Shown here one piece after another: positions 53,088 to 63,089 of a DNA stretch of 64,000 bases. The stretch comes from Variovorax sp. 54 (lineage in GTDB: Bacteria > Pseudomonadota > Gammaproteobacteria > Burkholderiales > Burkholderiaceae_C). The stretch lies in the NCBI RefSeq assembly GCF_002754375.1, contig NZ_PEFF01000001.1, positions 2,170,001-2,234,000 on the forward strand, given 5' to 3'. The translations under genes and the position numbers were made by a program. The notes beneath the pieces were generated by a model. The model worked only from the letters and a program-made list of their open reading frames with translations, had not been told where the DNA came from and did not search any database. Position 1 is the stretch's first letter. The number at the start of each line of letters is the position of its first letter.

Positions 53088-53359
53088 TTTTTCTTCCTCT
53101 CTCTTCTTCTTCGTTGCGGTTGTCGTTCGTCTACGTTTCGTGTCGGGGCCCACGAAGGACAGACGGCGGGCACCGTGGTTTGCGAGGTCAGCAGCACAGC
53201 GGTCGACGGGTCGGTGCGATGGCTGCGCCATCGCCTCCTTCTGCGTCGATGGCTGCATGCGGTTCCTTGCAGAACGCGCGATGCGCAAGCCGCCTGCACT
53301 GGCACGGTGTCGCTCGGCCGGGCCCCGCCCTGCGCCTCGCTCCGGTGTGCCGGGGCGGT
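53088..53359 (-). other. Structured leader of the slipin gene
   Basis: Non-coding stretch between the tRNA-like RNA and slipin. It contains a perfect hairpin GCGATGGC-GCA-GCCATCGC (53234-53216) and a CTGCA/TGCAG pair, and ends in a 26-nt purine-only tract just before the start codon. An open frame in phase with slipin runs through it but lacks family-like sequence. Confidence 0.4.
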
Positions 53360-53592
53360 GGGGCTTTCGCCCCCATCAAAGCGGCGGTGCGAACACCGCC
53401 GAAGGTTGTTTGCGGGAATCGAACCCGCCACGCCGCGTGGTTAGCACGGTGCTCCACCATGAGCAGACTGGAACAAGTCCAGTGACCAGTGCAGTTCAAC
53501 AGCGGCATACCGCGGACCCAAGAACAGGTCTGGCCTGCGGCACCGGGCCGCTGTGATGCGGCACCTGGGAGCGGATGAACTGCATCCGGACC
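53360..53592 (-). ncRNA. tRNA-mimic RNA at the 5' end of the rtc operon
   Basis: Downstream of the sigma54 promoter the RNA folds as follows. A 5' domain pairs TGCAGTTCA (53584-53576) with TGAACTGCA (53498-53490) and GCGGCTGT-type arms (53554-53547 with 53506-53499). A hairpin spans 53483-53467. Then come tRNA-like arms in canonical order: D arm GCTC-ATGGTG-GAGC, A, anticodon-like arm CCGTG-CTAACCA-CGCGG, 4-nt variable loop, and T arm GCGGG-TTCGATT-CCCGC (53464-53412). There is no acceptor stem. Two hairpins follow, with UUCG (53400-53383) and GAAA (53373-53360) loops. This resembles the tRNA-mimicking module of bacterial Y RNA (YrlA), which is also encoded beside rtcBA. Confidence 0.75.
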
Positions 53593-53602
53593 CTTTCTCT
53601 AT

Positions 53603-53619
53603 TGCAGCGAGCGTGCCAA
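53603..53619 (-). promoter_or_regulatory. Sigma54 (RpoN) promoter of the rtc operon
   Basis: Minus-strand TTGGCACG-N4-CTGCA: GG of the -24 element at 53617-53616 and GC of the -12 element at 53605-53604, with the required 10 nt between them. Consensus is TGGCACG-N4-TTGCW. Transcription should start near 53592, giving a leader of about 500 nt to slipin. RtcR, encoded divergently, is a sigma54 activator known to drive rtcBA. Confidence 0.9.
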
Positions 53620-53765
53620 CTTGGTCACCACGTGGCAGAAAACCGGTCGGCAGCGACGCAAGTCATTGACTGGCAAGGGAAATTTCCTCTTCCCTGCATG
53701 TGACACGGCGCCCATCTCTTGCTAGCATTCGGATAATTCTTAGAAACTCAGCTAGTCTTTTATCC
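53620..53765. promoter_or_regulatory. RtcR-rtc divergent control region
   Basis: 146 bp between the -24 element and the rtcR ATG. It contains the 10-bp palindrome GGAAATTTCC (53678-53687) followed by TCTTCCC, a candidate upstream activating site about 85-95 bp from the inferred start. A GATAAT hexamer (53732-53737) may be the -10 of rtcR, but no good -35 is visible. The assignments here are tentative. Confidence 0.35.
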
Positions 53766-55385
<1,620 letters not shown>

Positions 55386-55398
55386 GGAGAACCTGTTC

Positions 55399-55944
55399 AT
55401 GTTCGACTTCTTGAAAAAAGCGCCGAAGGAAGAGCCTGCCGGGAGGGCATCGCCCGACCATTCCGCCTTCGAGATTAACAACGCCAAGTTGCGGACCGGC
55501 AAGGAACTGCGCGCGGTCTTGTACCTGTACGAGGACCGCACCTACATCGTCTCCTCGACCACGAGCATCGCCGAGACCGGCACGCCCACAGTGCTCGATG
55601 CATCGGCGTCCGATGATCAGATCGGGTTGGTCATCTGCGACAAGCTGCTGGATGCCTGGCAGCACGACCTGGGAGACATTCGAGGACACAAGCAGGACGA
55701 CTGGCAAGTGCTCAAGGCCTCTGGTGCAAAGACCGGCAGGCAGTTCAACGAAAACTCGCTGTACATGGTCATCGAGACCATCAACAGCGCCATCAGCTTC
55801 ACGATGCGCTACCGGGTCACCCTGGAGCCATCCTTCCACGCGGGCGCCATCTTGTCGAACGGGGTGGAACACGAGCAGATCGGCATCACCGTCCGACGGC
55901 TGGTGGCCGCCGCGAGAGCACTGCGGAAAGCCGATATCTTCTGA
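55399..55944 (+). CDS. Hypothetical protein downstream of rtcR
   Basis: 181 residues, no signal peptide. It begins FDFLKKAPKEEP, a short amphipathic lysine-rich start also seen in the protein at 61828, then a mixed alpha/beta domain (LRAVLYLYEDRTYIVSSTTSIAE, SLYMVIETINSAISFTMRYRVTLEP, LRKADIF). I do not recognise the family. It begins 13 bp after the rtcR stop and is probably co-transcribed with it. GC content is slightly lower than in the neighbours. Confidence 0.75.
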   Translation: MFDFLKKAPKEEPAGRASPDHSAFEINNAKLRTGKELRAVLYLYEDRTYIVSSTTSIAETGTPTVLDASASDDQIGLVICDKLLDAWQHDLGDIRGHKQDDWQVLKASGAKTGRQFNENSLYMVIETINSAISFTMRYRVTLEPSFHAGAILSNGVEHEQIGITVRRLVAAARALRKADIF

Positions 55945-56014
55945 GGCAGAAGGCCTCTTCGTCTCGGCGTTTTCCGGAAGCGAACCGGCGCATCGATGGG
56001 CTATCCTCCGCCCG

Positions 56015-56554
56015 ATGCCCATCTCCGCATTCGCCGTGAAGGTTCCCGCGGCCGAACCCATCGCCGCAGACCTTCGCCGCCGTTTTGATCCCACCGTGGC
56101 GCTCGGCGTGCCCGCCCACATCACGCTGCTCGTGCCCTTCATGGACCCCGCGCTGATCACCGACGAGGTGCTCGCCCGCGCGCGGCGCGTGCTGCAGCGC
56201 ACGGCGTCGTTCACCTTTGTGCTCGGCAAGGTCGGACGCTTTCCCGAGACCGCCTACCTGGCACCGGAGCCCGCCGCGCCGTTCGTCGAGATGACGCGTG
56301 CGCTGGTGAAGGAGTTTCCCGAGTTCCCGCCGTACGACGGCCTGCATGACGACATCGTTCCGCATCTGTCGGTGGCGCATGGCAACGCGCTGCATGCGCA
56401 GGAGGCCGCCATCGAGCTGCAGGCGCGGCTGCTTGCGTCGGGGCCGGTGCAGGCGCGCTGCATGGAGGTCGCACTCATCGAGAACGCGTCGGGGCAGTGG
56501 TTGGACATGCATGTCTTTCAGCTCGCGGACCCTGCGACGCTCCTTCGCCCATGA
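56015..56554 (+). CDS. 2H phosphoesterase (2'-5' RNA ligase/cyclic phosphodiesterase) family protein
   Basis: 179 residues with both catalytic motifs: His35-x-Thr37 in HITLLVPF and His117-x-Ser119 in HLSVAHG. 2H enzymes open 2',3'-cyclic phosphates or join 2'-5' linkages in RNA. Placed two genes after rtcR, it could process the same RNA ends as RtcA and RtcB. Its TGA overlaps the ATG of the exonuclease gene. Confidence 0.85.
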   Translation: MPISAFAVKVPAAEPIAADLRRRFDPTVALGVPAHITLLVPFMDPALITDEVLARARRVLQRTASFTFVLGKVGRFPETAYLAPEPAAPFVEMTRALVKEFPEFPPYDGLHDDIVPHLSVAHGNALHAQEAAIELQARLLASGPVQARCMEVALIENASGQWLDMHVFQLADPATLLRP

Positions 56555-57108
56555 CCGAGATCTACATCAGCACCGACGTCGAAACCGACGGCCCCATTCC
56601 CGGCCCGCACTCGATGCTCAGCTTCGGCTCGGCCGCCTACACGGCCGACAAGCAACTCGTGTCCACCTTCAGCGCCAACCTGCACACGCTGCCCGGCGCC
56701 GAGGCCGACCCCAAGACGGCGGCCTGGTGGCAGACCCAGCCCGAGGCCTGGGCCGCATGCCGCACCGACCTGCAGGACCCGACACATGCCATGAAGAACT
56801 ACGTCGCGTGGCTCAAGGGCCTGAAGGCGCGGCCGGTGTTCGTGGCGTGCCCGGCGGGCTTCGACTTCCTGTTCGTCTACTGGTACCTGATGCGCTTCGC
56901 GGGCGAGAGCCCGTTCAGCCATTCGGCGCTCGACATGAAGAGCTTCGCGATGGCGCTGCTGAAGACCGGCTATCGCGACAGCACCAAGCGCGCGATGCCG
57001 CGCCGCTGGTTCGATGCCGGGCTGCCGCACACGCACGTGGCGCTGGACGACGCCATCGAGCAAGGCGCGCTCTTCTGCAACATGCTCGCCGAAAGCCGGC
57101 AGGCATGA
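56551..57108 (+). CDS. DEDDh-type 3'-5' exonuclease family protein
   Basis: 185 residues. Acidic residues Asp9 and Glu11 in [10 protein letters not shown], Asp in [13 protein letters not shown], and the H-x-A-x-x-D motif in [12 protein letters not shown] complete the DEDDh set. Members of this fold degrade RNA or DNA 3' ends. It overlaps the 2H phosphoesterase gene by 4 bp and the lipoprotein gene by 4 bp. An RNA role is suggested by the neighbours only. Confidence 0.82.
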   Translation: MTEIYISTDVETDGPIPGPHSMLSFGSAAYTADKQLVSTFSANLHTLPGAEADPKTAAWWQTQPEAWAACRTDLQDPTHAMKNYVAWLKGLKARPVFVACPAGFDFLFVYWYLMRFAGESPFSHSALDMKSFAMALLKTGYRDSTKRAMPRRWFDAGLPHTHVALDDAIEQGALFCNMLAESRQA

Positions 57109-57971
57109 CCACGACCTCGCCTGCTCGCCGCTGGTGGCAACTGCCGCTCGCCACCCTGCCGCTCTTCCTGCTCGGCGGCTGCGTGCAGTCGATGTTCTAT
57201 TACCCCGACCGCGTGCGCTACGAAACGCCCGACGCGCTGGGCCTGCGCTACGAGAACGTGCGCTTCACCAGCGCCGACGGCACGCGGCTGAGCGGCTGGT
57301 TCATTCCCGCCGCCGGCCGGCCGGACCCGAAGGCGGCCAAGGGCACCGTGGTGCACTTCCACGGCAACGCGCAGAACATGAGCAGCCACTGGCGCTTCGT
57401 GGCGTGGCTGCCAAAGCAGGACTACAACGTCTTCGTGTTCGACTACCGCGGCTATGGCGAATCGGACGGCGCACCCGAACCCCGCGGCGTGTTCGAGGAT
57501 TCGAACGCCGCGCTCGACCATGTGCGCGCCCGTGCGGATGTCGATGCGTCGCGGCTGTTCGTCTTCGGGCAGAGCCTGGGCGGCACGAACGCGATCGCCG
57601 CTGTCGGGTCGGGCAACCGGGCCGGCGTGAAGGCGGTGGCAATCGAATCGACCTTCTATTCGTACCGTTCGATCGCCAACGACAAGCTGCCGGGCGCCGG
57701 CCTGTTGGTGCGCGATGACTACGGGGCCTCGAAGTTCGTCGCGGCCATCGCACCGATTCCGCTGCTGCTGATCCACGGCACGGCCGACATGGTGATTCCG
57801 CACGGCCACTCGCAGCGCCTGCTGGCCGATGCGAAAGAACCCAAGCAGCTCATCGAGGTGCCGGGTGCCGGCCACCTCGAACCGATGGCGGCGCCGCGCT
57901 TTGGCACCACCTACCGGCAAGCCCTCACCACCTTCTTCGACAGCGCCCCGGCGCTGCCTTCCCGCCCATGA
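57105..57971 (+). CDS. Alpha/beta hydrolase lipoprotein
   Basis: 288 residues with a lipoprotein signal ending FLLGGC and a serine hydrolase core: [15 protein letters not shown] (oxyanion region), nucleophile in [10 protein letters not shown], acid in [12 protein letters not shown] and His in PGAGHLEP. It resembles the BEM46/YfhR-like group. Anchored in the outer or inner membrane. Starts within the exonuclease stop (ATGA) and ends within the start of the next gene. Confidence 0.88.
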   Translation: MTTTSPARRWWQLPLATLPLFLLGGCVQSMFYYPDRVRYETPDALGLRYENVRFTSADGTRLSGWFIPAAGRPDPKAAKGTVVHFHGNAQNMSSHWRFVAWLPKQDYNVFVFDYRGYGESDGAPEPRGVFEDSNAALDHVRARADVDASRLFVFGQSLGGTNAIAAVGSGNRAGVKAVAIESTFYSYRSIANDKLPGAGLLVRDDYGASKFVAAIAPIPLLLIHGTADMVIPHGHSQRLLADAKEPKQLIEVPGAGHLEPMAAPRFGTTYRQALTTFFDSAPALPSRP

Positions 57972-58918
57972 AACATTTCGACGAAGCCGCCACCGGCGCA
58001 CCCTTGAGCTTCGAGCGGCTCGTGCCCGCGCTGCGCGCCGCGTTCGTGGCCGAGGCGCAGGTGCCGCCGCGCCACGTGCACAGCATCGAGACCGGCGGCG
58101 ACGCGGCCACGCGCGGCACGGTGCTGATCATGCCGGCGTGGAGCGACGCAGGCTTTCTGGGCATCAAGACGATCAACATCTTTCCCGGCAACGGCGCGCG
58201 CGGCCTGCCCGGGCTGCACGCGACCTACGTGCTGTACGACGCGCGCACCGGCGTGCCGCTGGCGATGATGGATGGCAACGAGATCACCGCGCGGCGCACG
58301 GCGGCCGCATCGGCGCTGGGCGCGTCGTTCCTGGCGCGTGCCGATGCGCGCAAGCTGCTGGTGCTGGGCACCGGCCGCATCGCGCGCATGCTGCCCGCCG
58401 CGCACGCGTGCGTGCGCGCCATCGACGAGGTGCGGGTGTGGAACCACCGGCCCGAAGGCGCGGAGGCGCTGGCCGCGCAATGGCGTGCCGAAGGCTGGAA
58501 CGCACAAGCGGCCGGCACCGACCTCGAAGCGGCAGTGCGCTGCGCCGACATCGTGAGTTGCGCCACGCTGGCGACCACGCCGCTGGTGCGCGGCGAATGG
58601 CTCGCGCCGGGCGCGCACCTCGACCTGATCGGCAGCTTCACGCCCGCGATGCGCGAAGCCGATGTGCAATGTTTCGATGGCACGCGCACCTTCATCGACA
58701 CGCCCGAGGCGCTGCAGAAGGCCGGCGACCTGCTCGATGCGATCGCGGCCGGCACCTTGCGCGCCGACGCGGTGCAGGGCACGCTCGCCGAGCTGTGCCG
58801 TGGCACGCGGCCCGGGCGCACCGGCGATGCCGAGCGCACGGTGTTCAAGGCCGTGGGCAGTGCGCTCGAAGACCTGAGCGCGGCCACGCTGGTGTGGCAG
58901 GCCCGCACGGACCCCTGA
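57968..58918 (+). CDS. Ornithine cyclodeaminase / mu-crystallin family protein
   Basis: 316 residues. N-terminal dimer region, MPAWSDAGFLGIKTINIFPGN, the conserved Arg/Thr segment DGNEITARRTAAASALGASFLA, and a Rossmann domain (VLGTGRIARMLPAAHA). Members act as ornithine cyclodeaminase or as delta-1-pyrroline-2-carboxylate / ketimine reductase; the glycine motif GTGRIARM and the lack of clear ornithine ligands favour a reductase. Fourth gene of an overlapping ATGA chain. Confidence 0.9.
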   Translation: MKHFDEAATGAPLSFERLVPALRAAFVAEAQVPPRHVHSIETGGDAATRGTVLIMPAWSDAGFLGIKTINIFPGNGARGLPGLHATYVLYDARTGVPLAMMDGNEITARRTAAASALGASFLARADARKLLVLGTGRIARMLPAAHACVRAIDEVRVWNHRPEGAEALAAQWRAEGWNAQAAGTDLEAAVRCADIVSCATLATTPLVRGEWLAPGAHLDLIGSFTPAMREADVQCFDGTRTFIDTPEALQKAGDLLDAIAAGTLRADAVQGTLAELCRGTRPGRTGDAERTVFKAVGSALEDLSAATLVWQARTDP

Positions 58919-58952
58919 GGCCCGCGCCCCCCCGCCACGGCCATCGTCAATC

Positions 58953-61166
58953 TCAGAACGTCACGTTCGCCGACAGCCAGATCGTGCGTCCGGCCGGCGT
59001 GGTGCCCGCCACCGACGCGCCGCCCTGGAAGTACTCGTTGACCCAGGCCGAGGTGCCGCTCAGGTTGACCTGCTGGAACTTGCGGAAGTCCTTGTTGAAC
59101 AGGTTGTTCACGTTGGCGTTCAGGCGCACGTTCTTCGACACCTGGTAGGAGCCGCCGAGGTGGAACAGGTGGTACGCCTTGATGTCGCCCACCGCGCGGT
59201 AGATCGCGAGGTTGTTGCCCGTCAGGCGCGCCGGGTCGCCGGTGAAGCGCGGGCTCTTGCCGCGGTATTCGCCGCGCAGCCAGAAGCGCCACTTGGCGTC
59301 GGGGTTCCAATCGACCTGCGCATGCAGCAGGTGGCGCGCGGTGTCGGCCAGCTTGCCGTTCTTCACGCCGCCTTCGATCACTTCGCTGTCGGTCCAGGTG
59401 TAGCCCGCCTTCAGGCCCCAGGCCTTGGTCAGCTGCACACGGCTGCTCAGTTCCATGCCCCAGGTCTTGGCCTGGTCGACGTTGACCGAGTAGTTGGCGG
59501 TCGGGTCGACCACGCAGCTGGAGATGCGCGCCACGCTGCAGTCGCCGCCGCTGGCGATCTTGTCCTTCACCTTGTTGTGGAACAGGGTCGCCGAGGCGGT
59601 CAGCCCCTTCTGGTTGTTGAACAGCGCCGCCAGCTCGGTGCTGGTGCTGGTCTCGGGCTTGAGGTTCGGGTTGCCGATGTTGAGCGTGGCGCCCTGGCCG
59701 CTCACGCCGCTGATGCCGTCGATCAGCTGGTTCAGGCGCGGCGCGCGGAAGCCCTTGCTGACGCCGCCCTTGAAGGTCCACTGCGGCGTGGCGTCCCAGA
59801 CCAGGTAGCCGCGCGGGCTCACGTGGCCACCGAAGGCACTGTGGTGGTCGTAGCGGCCGCCCAGCGTGGCGGTGAGGCCGGGCGCGAGGCGCCATTCGTC
59901 TTCGGCGAACAGCGCCCACATGGTCTGACTCTGCGAGCGCGGCAGCAGGCCGTCGACCAGCTTGGCGTCCCACCACTGGCCGCCGACGGTCAGCACGTGG
60001 GCGTCACCCACGGGCGCGACGAGCTTGCTGTCGAGCACGAGGTTGGTGGTCTTGAGTTCGCGTTCGCGGCCACGGTCGGCTTCGCTCAGCCAGTACACGG
60101 TGCGGCGGGCCGCGGCATTGCGCGGAATGGCGCCGCCGGGAATCGTGCGGCCGACGGTCTCGGTGGTGGTGTGCATCAGGCTGCTTTCCACCGTGCCGAA
60201 GCCCAGTCGCCCGGTGTGGCCGATGGCGACCTGGTCGCGGTTGAAGCGCAGCGCGTCCTGGTAGCCCGGCGGGTTGTTGCCGGTGCGGTTGGGCGCGGCG
60301 GCGTCGCGCGTGCCCAGGCGGCCGTCTTCGTTGTCGTACCAGCTGCGGCCGGATTCGACGTCGAGCCAGATGTCGTGCTGGCGGTTGGGCGTGAGCATCA
60401 GGCGGCCGCCCACGCTGTGCTGGCGGCTCTCGGCAGGCGCGGGGTTGCGGGCCGTCGCGGGTTGCGCCTGGCCGGGTGCCAGCACCCAGTCGGCGGCTTC
60501 GCGGCGGTAGATGTTGCCGCGCAGGGTCAGGCCCAGCAGGTCGGTGGCCACGGGGCCGCTCAGGTAGACGCTGGAGCGCGTCTGCGAACCCCAGTCGCTG
60601 TCCTGCGGAATGCCGGTTTCCATCGTGACCTGGCCGCCCCATTCGCGCGCCACCTTGCGCGTGATGATGTTGACCACGCCGCCCATGGCGTCGGAGCCGT
60701 ACAGCGTCGACATCGGGCCGCGGATGACCTCGATGCGCTCGATGGCCGCCAGCGGCGGCATGAAGCTGGTGTGCGCGGCGCCGAAGCCGTTGGGCGTCAC
60801 GTCGCCGGCCACGTTCTGGCGCCGGCCGTCGATGAGGATCAGCGTGTAGTCGCTGGGCATGCCGCGGATCGAGATGTCCAGGCCCCCGGTCTTGCCGGTG
60901 GAGCCGCCCACGTCGATGCCTTCGACGTTCTGCAGCGCCTCGGCCAGGTCGCGGAACTGGCGCGTTTCCAGCTCCTGGCGCGTGATCACCGAAATGGAAG
61001 CGGGCGCGTCCTTCAGCTCCTGCTCGAAGCCGGTCGCGCTGACGACGACCTCGCGCAGTTGTTGGTCAGCGGGCGTCTGGGCGAACAGGGCGGGAGAAAA
61101 AAGAGATGCGGCGGCCAGCGCCAGCAAAGACGGACGCGGCCGACGGCCGCAACGCGAGAACAACAT
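58953..61166 (-). CDS. TonB-dependent outer membrane receptor (siderophore type)
   Basis: 737 residues. The signal peptide ends LFAQ, then the TonB-box-like REVVVSATG, a plug domain (APASISVITRQELETRQFRDLAEALQNVEGIDV, then IEVIRGPMSTLYGSDAMGGVVNIITR) and a 22-strand barrel ending in the aromatic TIWLSANVTF. It belongs to the FepA/CirA group that imports ferric catecholates or related chelates. A Fur-like site lies upstream. It is convergent with the cyclodeaminase gene (34-bp gap). Confidence 0.93.
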   Translation of the reverse strand: MLFSRCGRRPRPSLLALAAASLFSPALFAQTPADQQLREVVVSATGFEQELKDAPASISVITRQELETRQFRDLAEALQNVEGIDVGGSTGKTGGLDISIRGMPSDYTLILIDGRRQNVAGDVTPNGFGAAHTSFMPPLAAIERIEVIRGPMSTLYGSDAMGGVVNIITRKVAREWGGQVTMETGIPQDSDWGSQTRSSVYLSGPVATDLLGLTLRGNIYRREAADWVLAPGQAQPATARNPAPAESRQHSVGGRLMLTPNRQHDIWLDVESGRSWYDNEDGRLGTRDAAAPNRTGNNPPGYQDALRFNRDQVAIGHTGRLGFGTVESSLMHTTTETVGRTIPGGAIPRNAAARRTVYWLSEADRGRERELKTTNLVLDSKLVAPVGDAHVLTVGGQWWDAKLVDGLLPRSQSQTMWALFAEDEWRLAPGLTATLGGRYDHHSAFGGHVSPRGYLVWDATPQWTFKGGVSKGFRAPRLNQLIDGISGVSGQGATLNIGNPNLKPETSTSTELAALFNNQKGLTASATLFHNKVKDKIASGGDCSVARISSCVVDPTANYSVNVDQAKTWGMELSSRVQLTKAWGLKAGYTWTDSEVIEGGVKNGKLADTARHLLHAQVDWNPDAKWRFWLRGEYRGKSPRFTGDPARLTGNNLAIYRAVGDIKAYHLFHLGGSYQVSKNVRLNANVNNLFNKDFRKFQQVNLSGTSAWVNEYFQGGASVAGTTPAGRTIWLSANVTF

Positions 61167-61252
61167 GCAAAAACTCCACGGAAAACGGCAGGAAAAACAG
61201 GGCCGCTCTCGGATGCGTTGTTGTTGTTGCGTACCAACTGATCAGCATCAAT

Positions 61253-61280
61253 TGTAATGAGAATGAAAACAAATACCATT
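61253..61280 (-). promoter_or_regulatory. Candidate Fur box upstream of the TonB-dependent receptor
   Basis: AT-rich block TGTAATGAGAATGAAAAC plus AAATACCATTTG, in which TGAGAAT and ATGAAAAC repeats resemble overlapping Fur 7-1-7 motifs. It is 87 bp upstream of the receptor ATG, the usual position for iron repression. The rest of the 307-bp gap (61167-61473) shows no gene; the right part is the leader of the next plus-strand gene. Confidence 0.6.
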
Positions 61281-61473
61281 TGCATCCAGAGTCATCGAAG
61301 GGACATTGCGCAAGGCCGATGGCGCTTTGTGCAGGCCCTGCTTTTGGCCGCCCGGGGCAAACCCCATGTAGCCGAAAGTTCACCTTGAATTCAGGGGCGG
61401 ATACGTCATCTGGCGAATAGCGCCCCGCGAAGGGCGCCGTTACTCTGGAACAAGAAAAAAGAGAGGTCCGTCC

Positions 61474-61737
61474 ATGCTCACCATCCTTCAGAAAGCCGTG
61501 ATCCTCGGGAAGGCCGGCGTCGAAGTACCGACCCGCCCGGTGGACGACCTGTCGACGCCGATGGCGACCGGCTCGCCGATCAAGGCGGAAGGCGTGTCGC
61601 AGAAGGCGCACGAATGGGCGCGGGCCGTCGAGACCCTGTACGTCAGCTACGTCGCGGCGCGCGCCGCGAAGAGCCTGCGCGATGCCGAAGAGGCGCGGCA
61701 GTCGGTCATGCTGCGGCAGCTGTCGGCTGCGGTGTAG
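61474..61737 (+). CDS. Hypothetical protein
   Basis: 87 residues, helical and alanine-rich in the second half (AHEWARAVETLYVSYVAARAAKSLRDAEEARQSVMLRQL). No signal peptide, membrane segment or known motif. A GAGAGG lies upstream of the ATG. Family not recognised. Confidence 0.6.
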   Translation: MLTILQKAVILGKAGVEVPTRPVDDLSTPMATGSPIKAEGVSQKAHEWARAVETLYVSYVAARAAKSLRDAEEARQSVMLRQLSAAV

Positions 61738-61827
61738 GCCTGAGCTTCGTCCCCCGTCATTGCAGCGTGCGCGTTCTGCGCTAGCCTGCGGCCTCCTCCA
61801 TCCGCAAGAGAAAGGCCAAGACGCACC

Positions 61828-62298
61828 ATGGGACTGTTCGATTTCCTGAAGAAGAAAAAGGAACCCGAAGTAGAAATGCCGTCGACGCTCGAGGCCGGCA
61901 TGGCTTCGCAGGCGGAAGACTTCATCGGCGCTTTTTCGCAGCCCGGCACGCCCATCGACGGCGCGGCGCTCGACTACTCCGAAGCCTCGCTGGTCCTCGT
62001 CGACCAGGTGCTCGAAGACTTCTTCCAGCAACAGGCGCCCTTGCCCGACGACCTGCACTTTCTGGCGTCGGCCTATGTTTTCGAAACAGCACGCCGCGAG
62101 TTCGGCGGACGCTACCTGCGCGGCGACGACGACAACCCCTTCGTCCTCGTGATCGGCCCCGACAGCGCACAGGTCGGCGTCTGCGCCATGGCCAAGGTGC
62201 GCGGGCGCGCCGTCAACGGTCCGGAAGACAGCCTGGCGTTCTTCTACGCCGGCATCGCGCCCGTGGTGCAACGCGGCGTGAGCGCCACGCTGATCTGA
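61828..62298 (+). CDS. Hypothetical protein with FDFLKKKK start
   Basis: 156 residues, acidic after a basic N-terminus (GLFDFLKKKKEPEVE). Central helices (YSEASLVLVDQVLEDFFQQQAPL) and the strands FVLVIGPDSAQVGVCAMAKVRGRAVNG follow. I do not recognise the family. The start is shared in style with the protein at 55399 but the rest differs. Confidence 0.7.
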   Translation: MGLFDFLKKKKEPEVEMPSTLEAGMASQAEDFIGAFSQPGTPIDGAALDYSEASLVLVDQVLEDFFQQQAPLPDDLHFLASAYVFETARREFGGRYLRGDDDNPFVLVIGPDSAQVGVCAMAKVRGRAVNGPEDSLAFFYAGIAPVVQRGVSATLI

Positions 62299-62436
62299 CG
62301 CTGACAACGCAGCCGCAGCGGCATCACAGGCCGCTGCTACCCGCTGCGCCCGCCCCCTTCGAATAATGCGGCGACGGCCGGCGCGCACCCTGCGCCGGCC
62401 GGTTTCGCACCACCTCATCCGAAGGAGACAAACCCG

Positions 62437-63015
62437 ATGGCTCGCAAGATCCTGATGCTCTGCGGCGACTACGCCGAAGACTACGAAACCATGGTGCCGT
62501 TCCAGACCCTGCTGGCCGTCGGCCACACCGTGCATGCGGTGGCGCCCGACAAGAAGGCCGGCGACTGGGTGCACACCGCCATCCACGACTTCGAAGGCGC
62601 GCAGACCTACAGCGAGAAGCCGGGTCACCGCTTCACGCTGAACGCCACCTTCGACGAGGTGCGCCCCGAGGCCTACGACGCACTCGTGATCCCCGGCGGC
62701 CGTGCGCCCGAGTACCTGCGCATGCACCCCCGCGTGGTCGAGATCGCGCGCCACTTCCTCGCGACCGACAAGCCGGTGGCCGCCGTCTGCCACGGCGCGC
62801 AACTGCTCGCGGCCACGGGCCTCATCAAGGGCCGCAAGGTGTCGGCCTACCCGGCCTGCCAGGTCGAGGTGGAACTGGCCGGCGCCGAGTACATGGGCAT
62901 TCCGGTCGACCAGGCCGTGACCGACCGCAACCTCGTCACCGCACCGGCCTGGCCAGCGCATCCGGCGTGGCTGTCGCAGTTCCTGGTGGTGCTCGGCACG
63001 CGCATCGAACACTGA
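62437..63015 (+). CDS. DJ-1/PfpI family protein
   Basis: 192 residues of the class I glutamine amidotransferase-like fold. The nucleophile elbow [10 protein letters not shown] places Cys118 and His119; [12 protein letters not shown] precedes it. Members are proteases, glyoxalases or protein deglycases. The long insertion after strand 2 ([26 protein letters not shown]) is typical of the PfpI-like subgroup. AAGGAG lies upstream of the ATG. Confidence 0.93.
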   Translation: MARKILMLCGDYAEDYETMVPFQTLLAVGHTVHAVAPDKKAGDWVHTAIHDFEGAQTYSEKPGHRFTLNATFDEVRPEAYDALVIPGGRAPEYLRMHPRVVEIARHFLATDKPVAAVCHGAQLLAATGLIKGRKVSAYPACQVEVELAGAEYMGIPVDQAVTDRNLVTAPAWPAHPAWLSQFLVVLGTRIEH

Positions 63016-63089
63016 GCCGGCGAAAGTGCGTGGGCGGCGCTACAGTGCCGCGTCGCCCCGATTCACCCCGCCTCTCGAGGAGATGGCCC

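Noticed and set aside
53088..53288. N-terminal extension of slipin from an upstream start at 53288
   Set aside because: The extra 67 residues are basic low-complexity sequence, overlap strong RNA hairpins and lack homology-like features; ATG 53087 has a good AGAGGA and begins at the domain.
53412..53464. Functional tRNA-Val (AAC in the loop) in the rtc leader
   Set aside because: The three arms fit, but flanking bases cannot form a 7-bp acceptor stem (the upstream bases form their own hairpin at 53467-53483) and there is no CCA or discriminator, so charging is not expected.
53678..53687. GGAAATTTCC as the proven RtcR binding site
   Set aside because: Only a short palindrome at a plausible distance; no repeat of it elsewhere and I cannot compare with known RtcR sites, so it is listed only as tentative.
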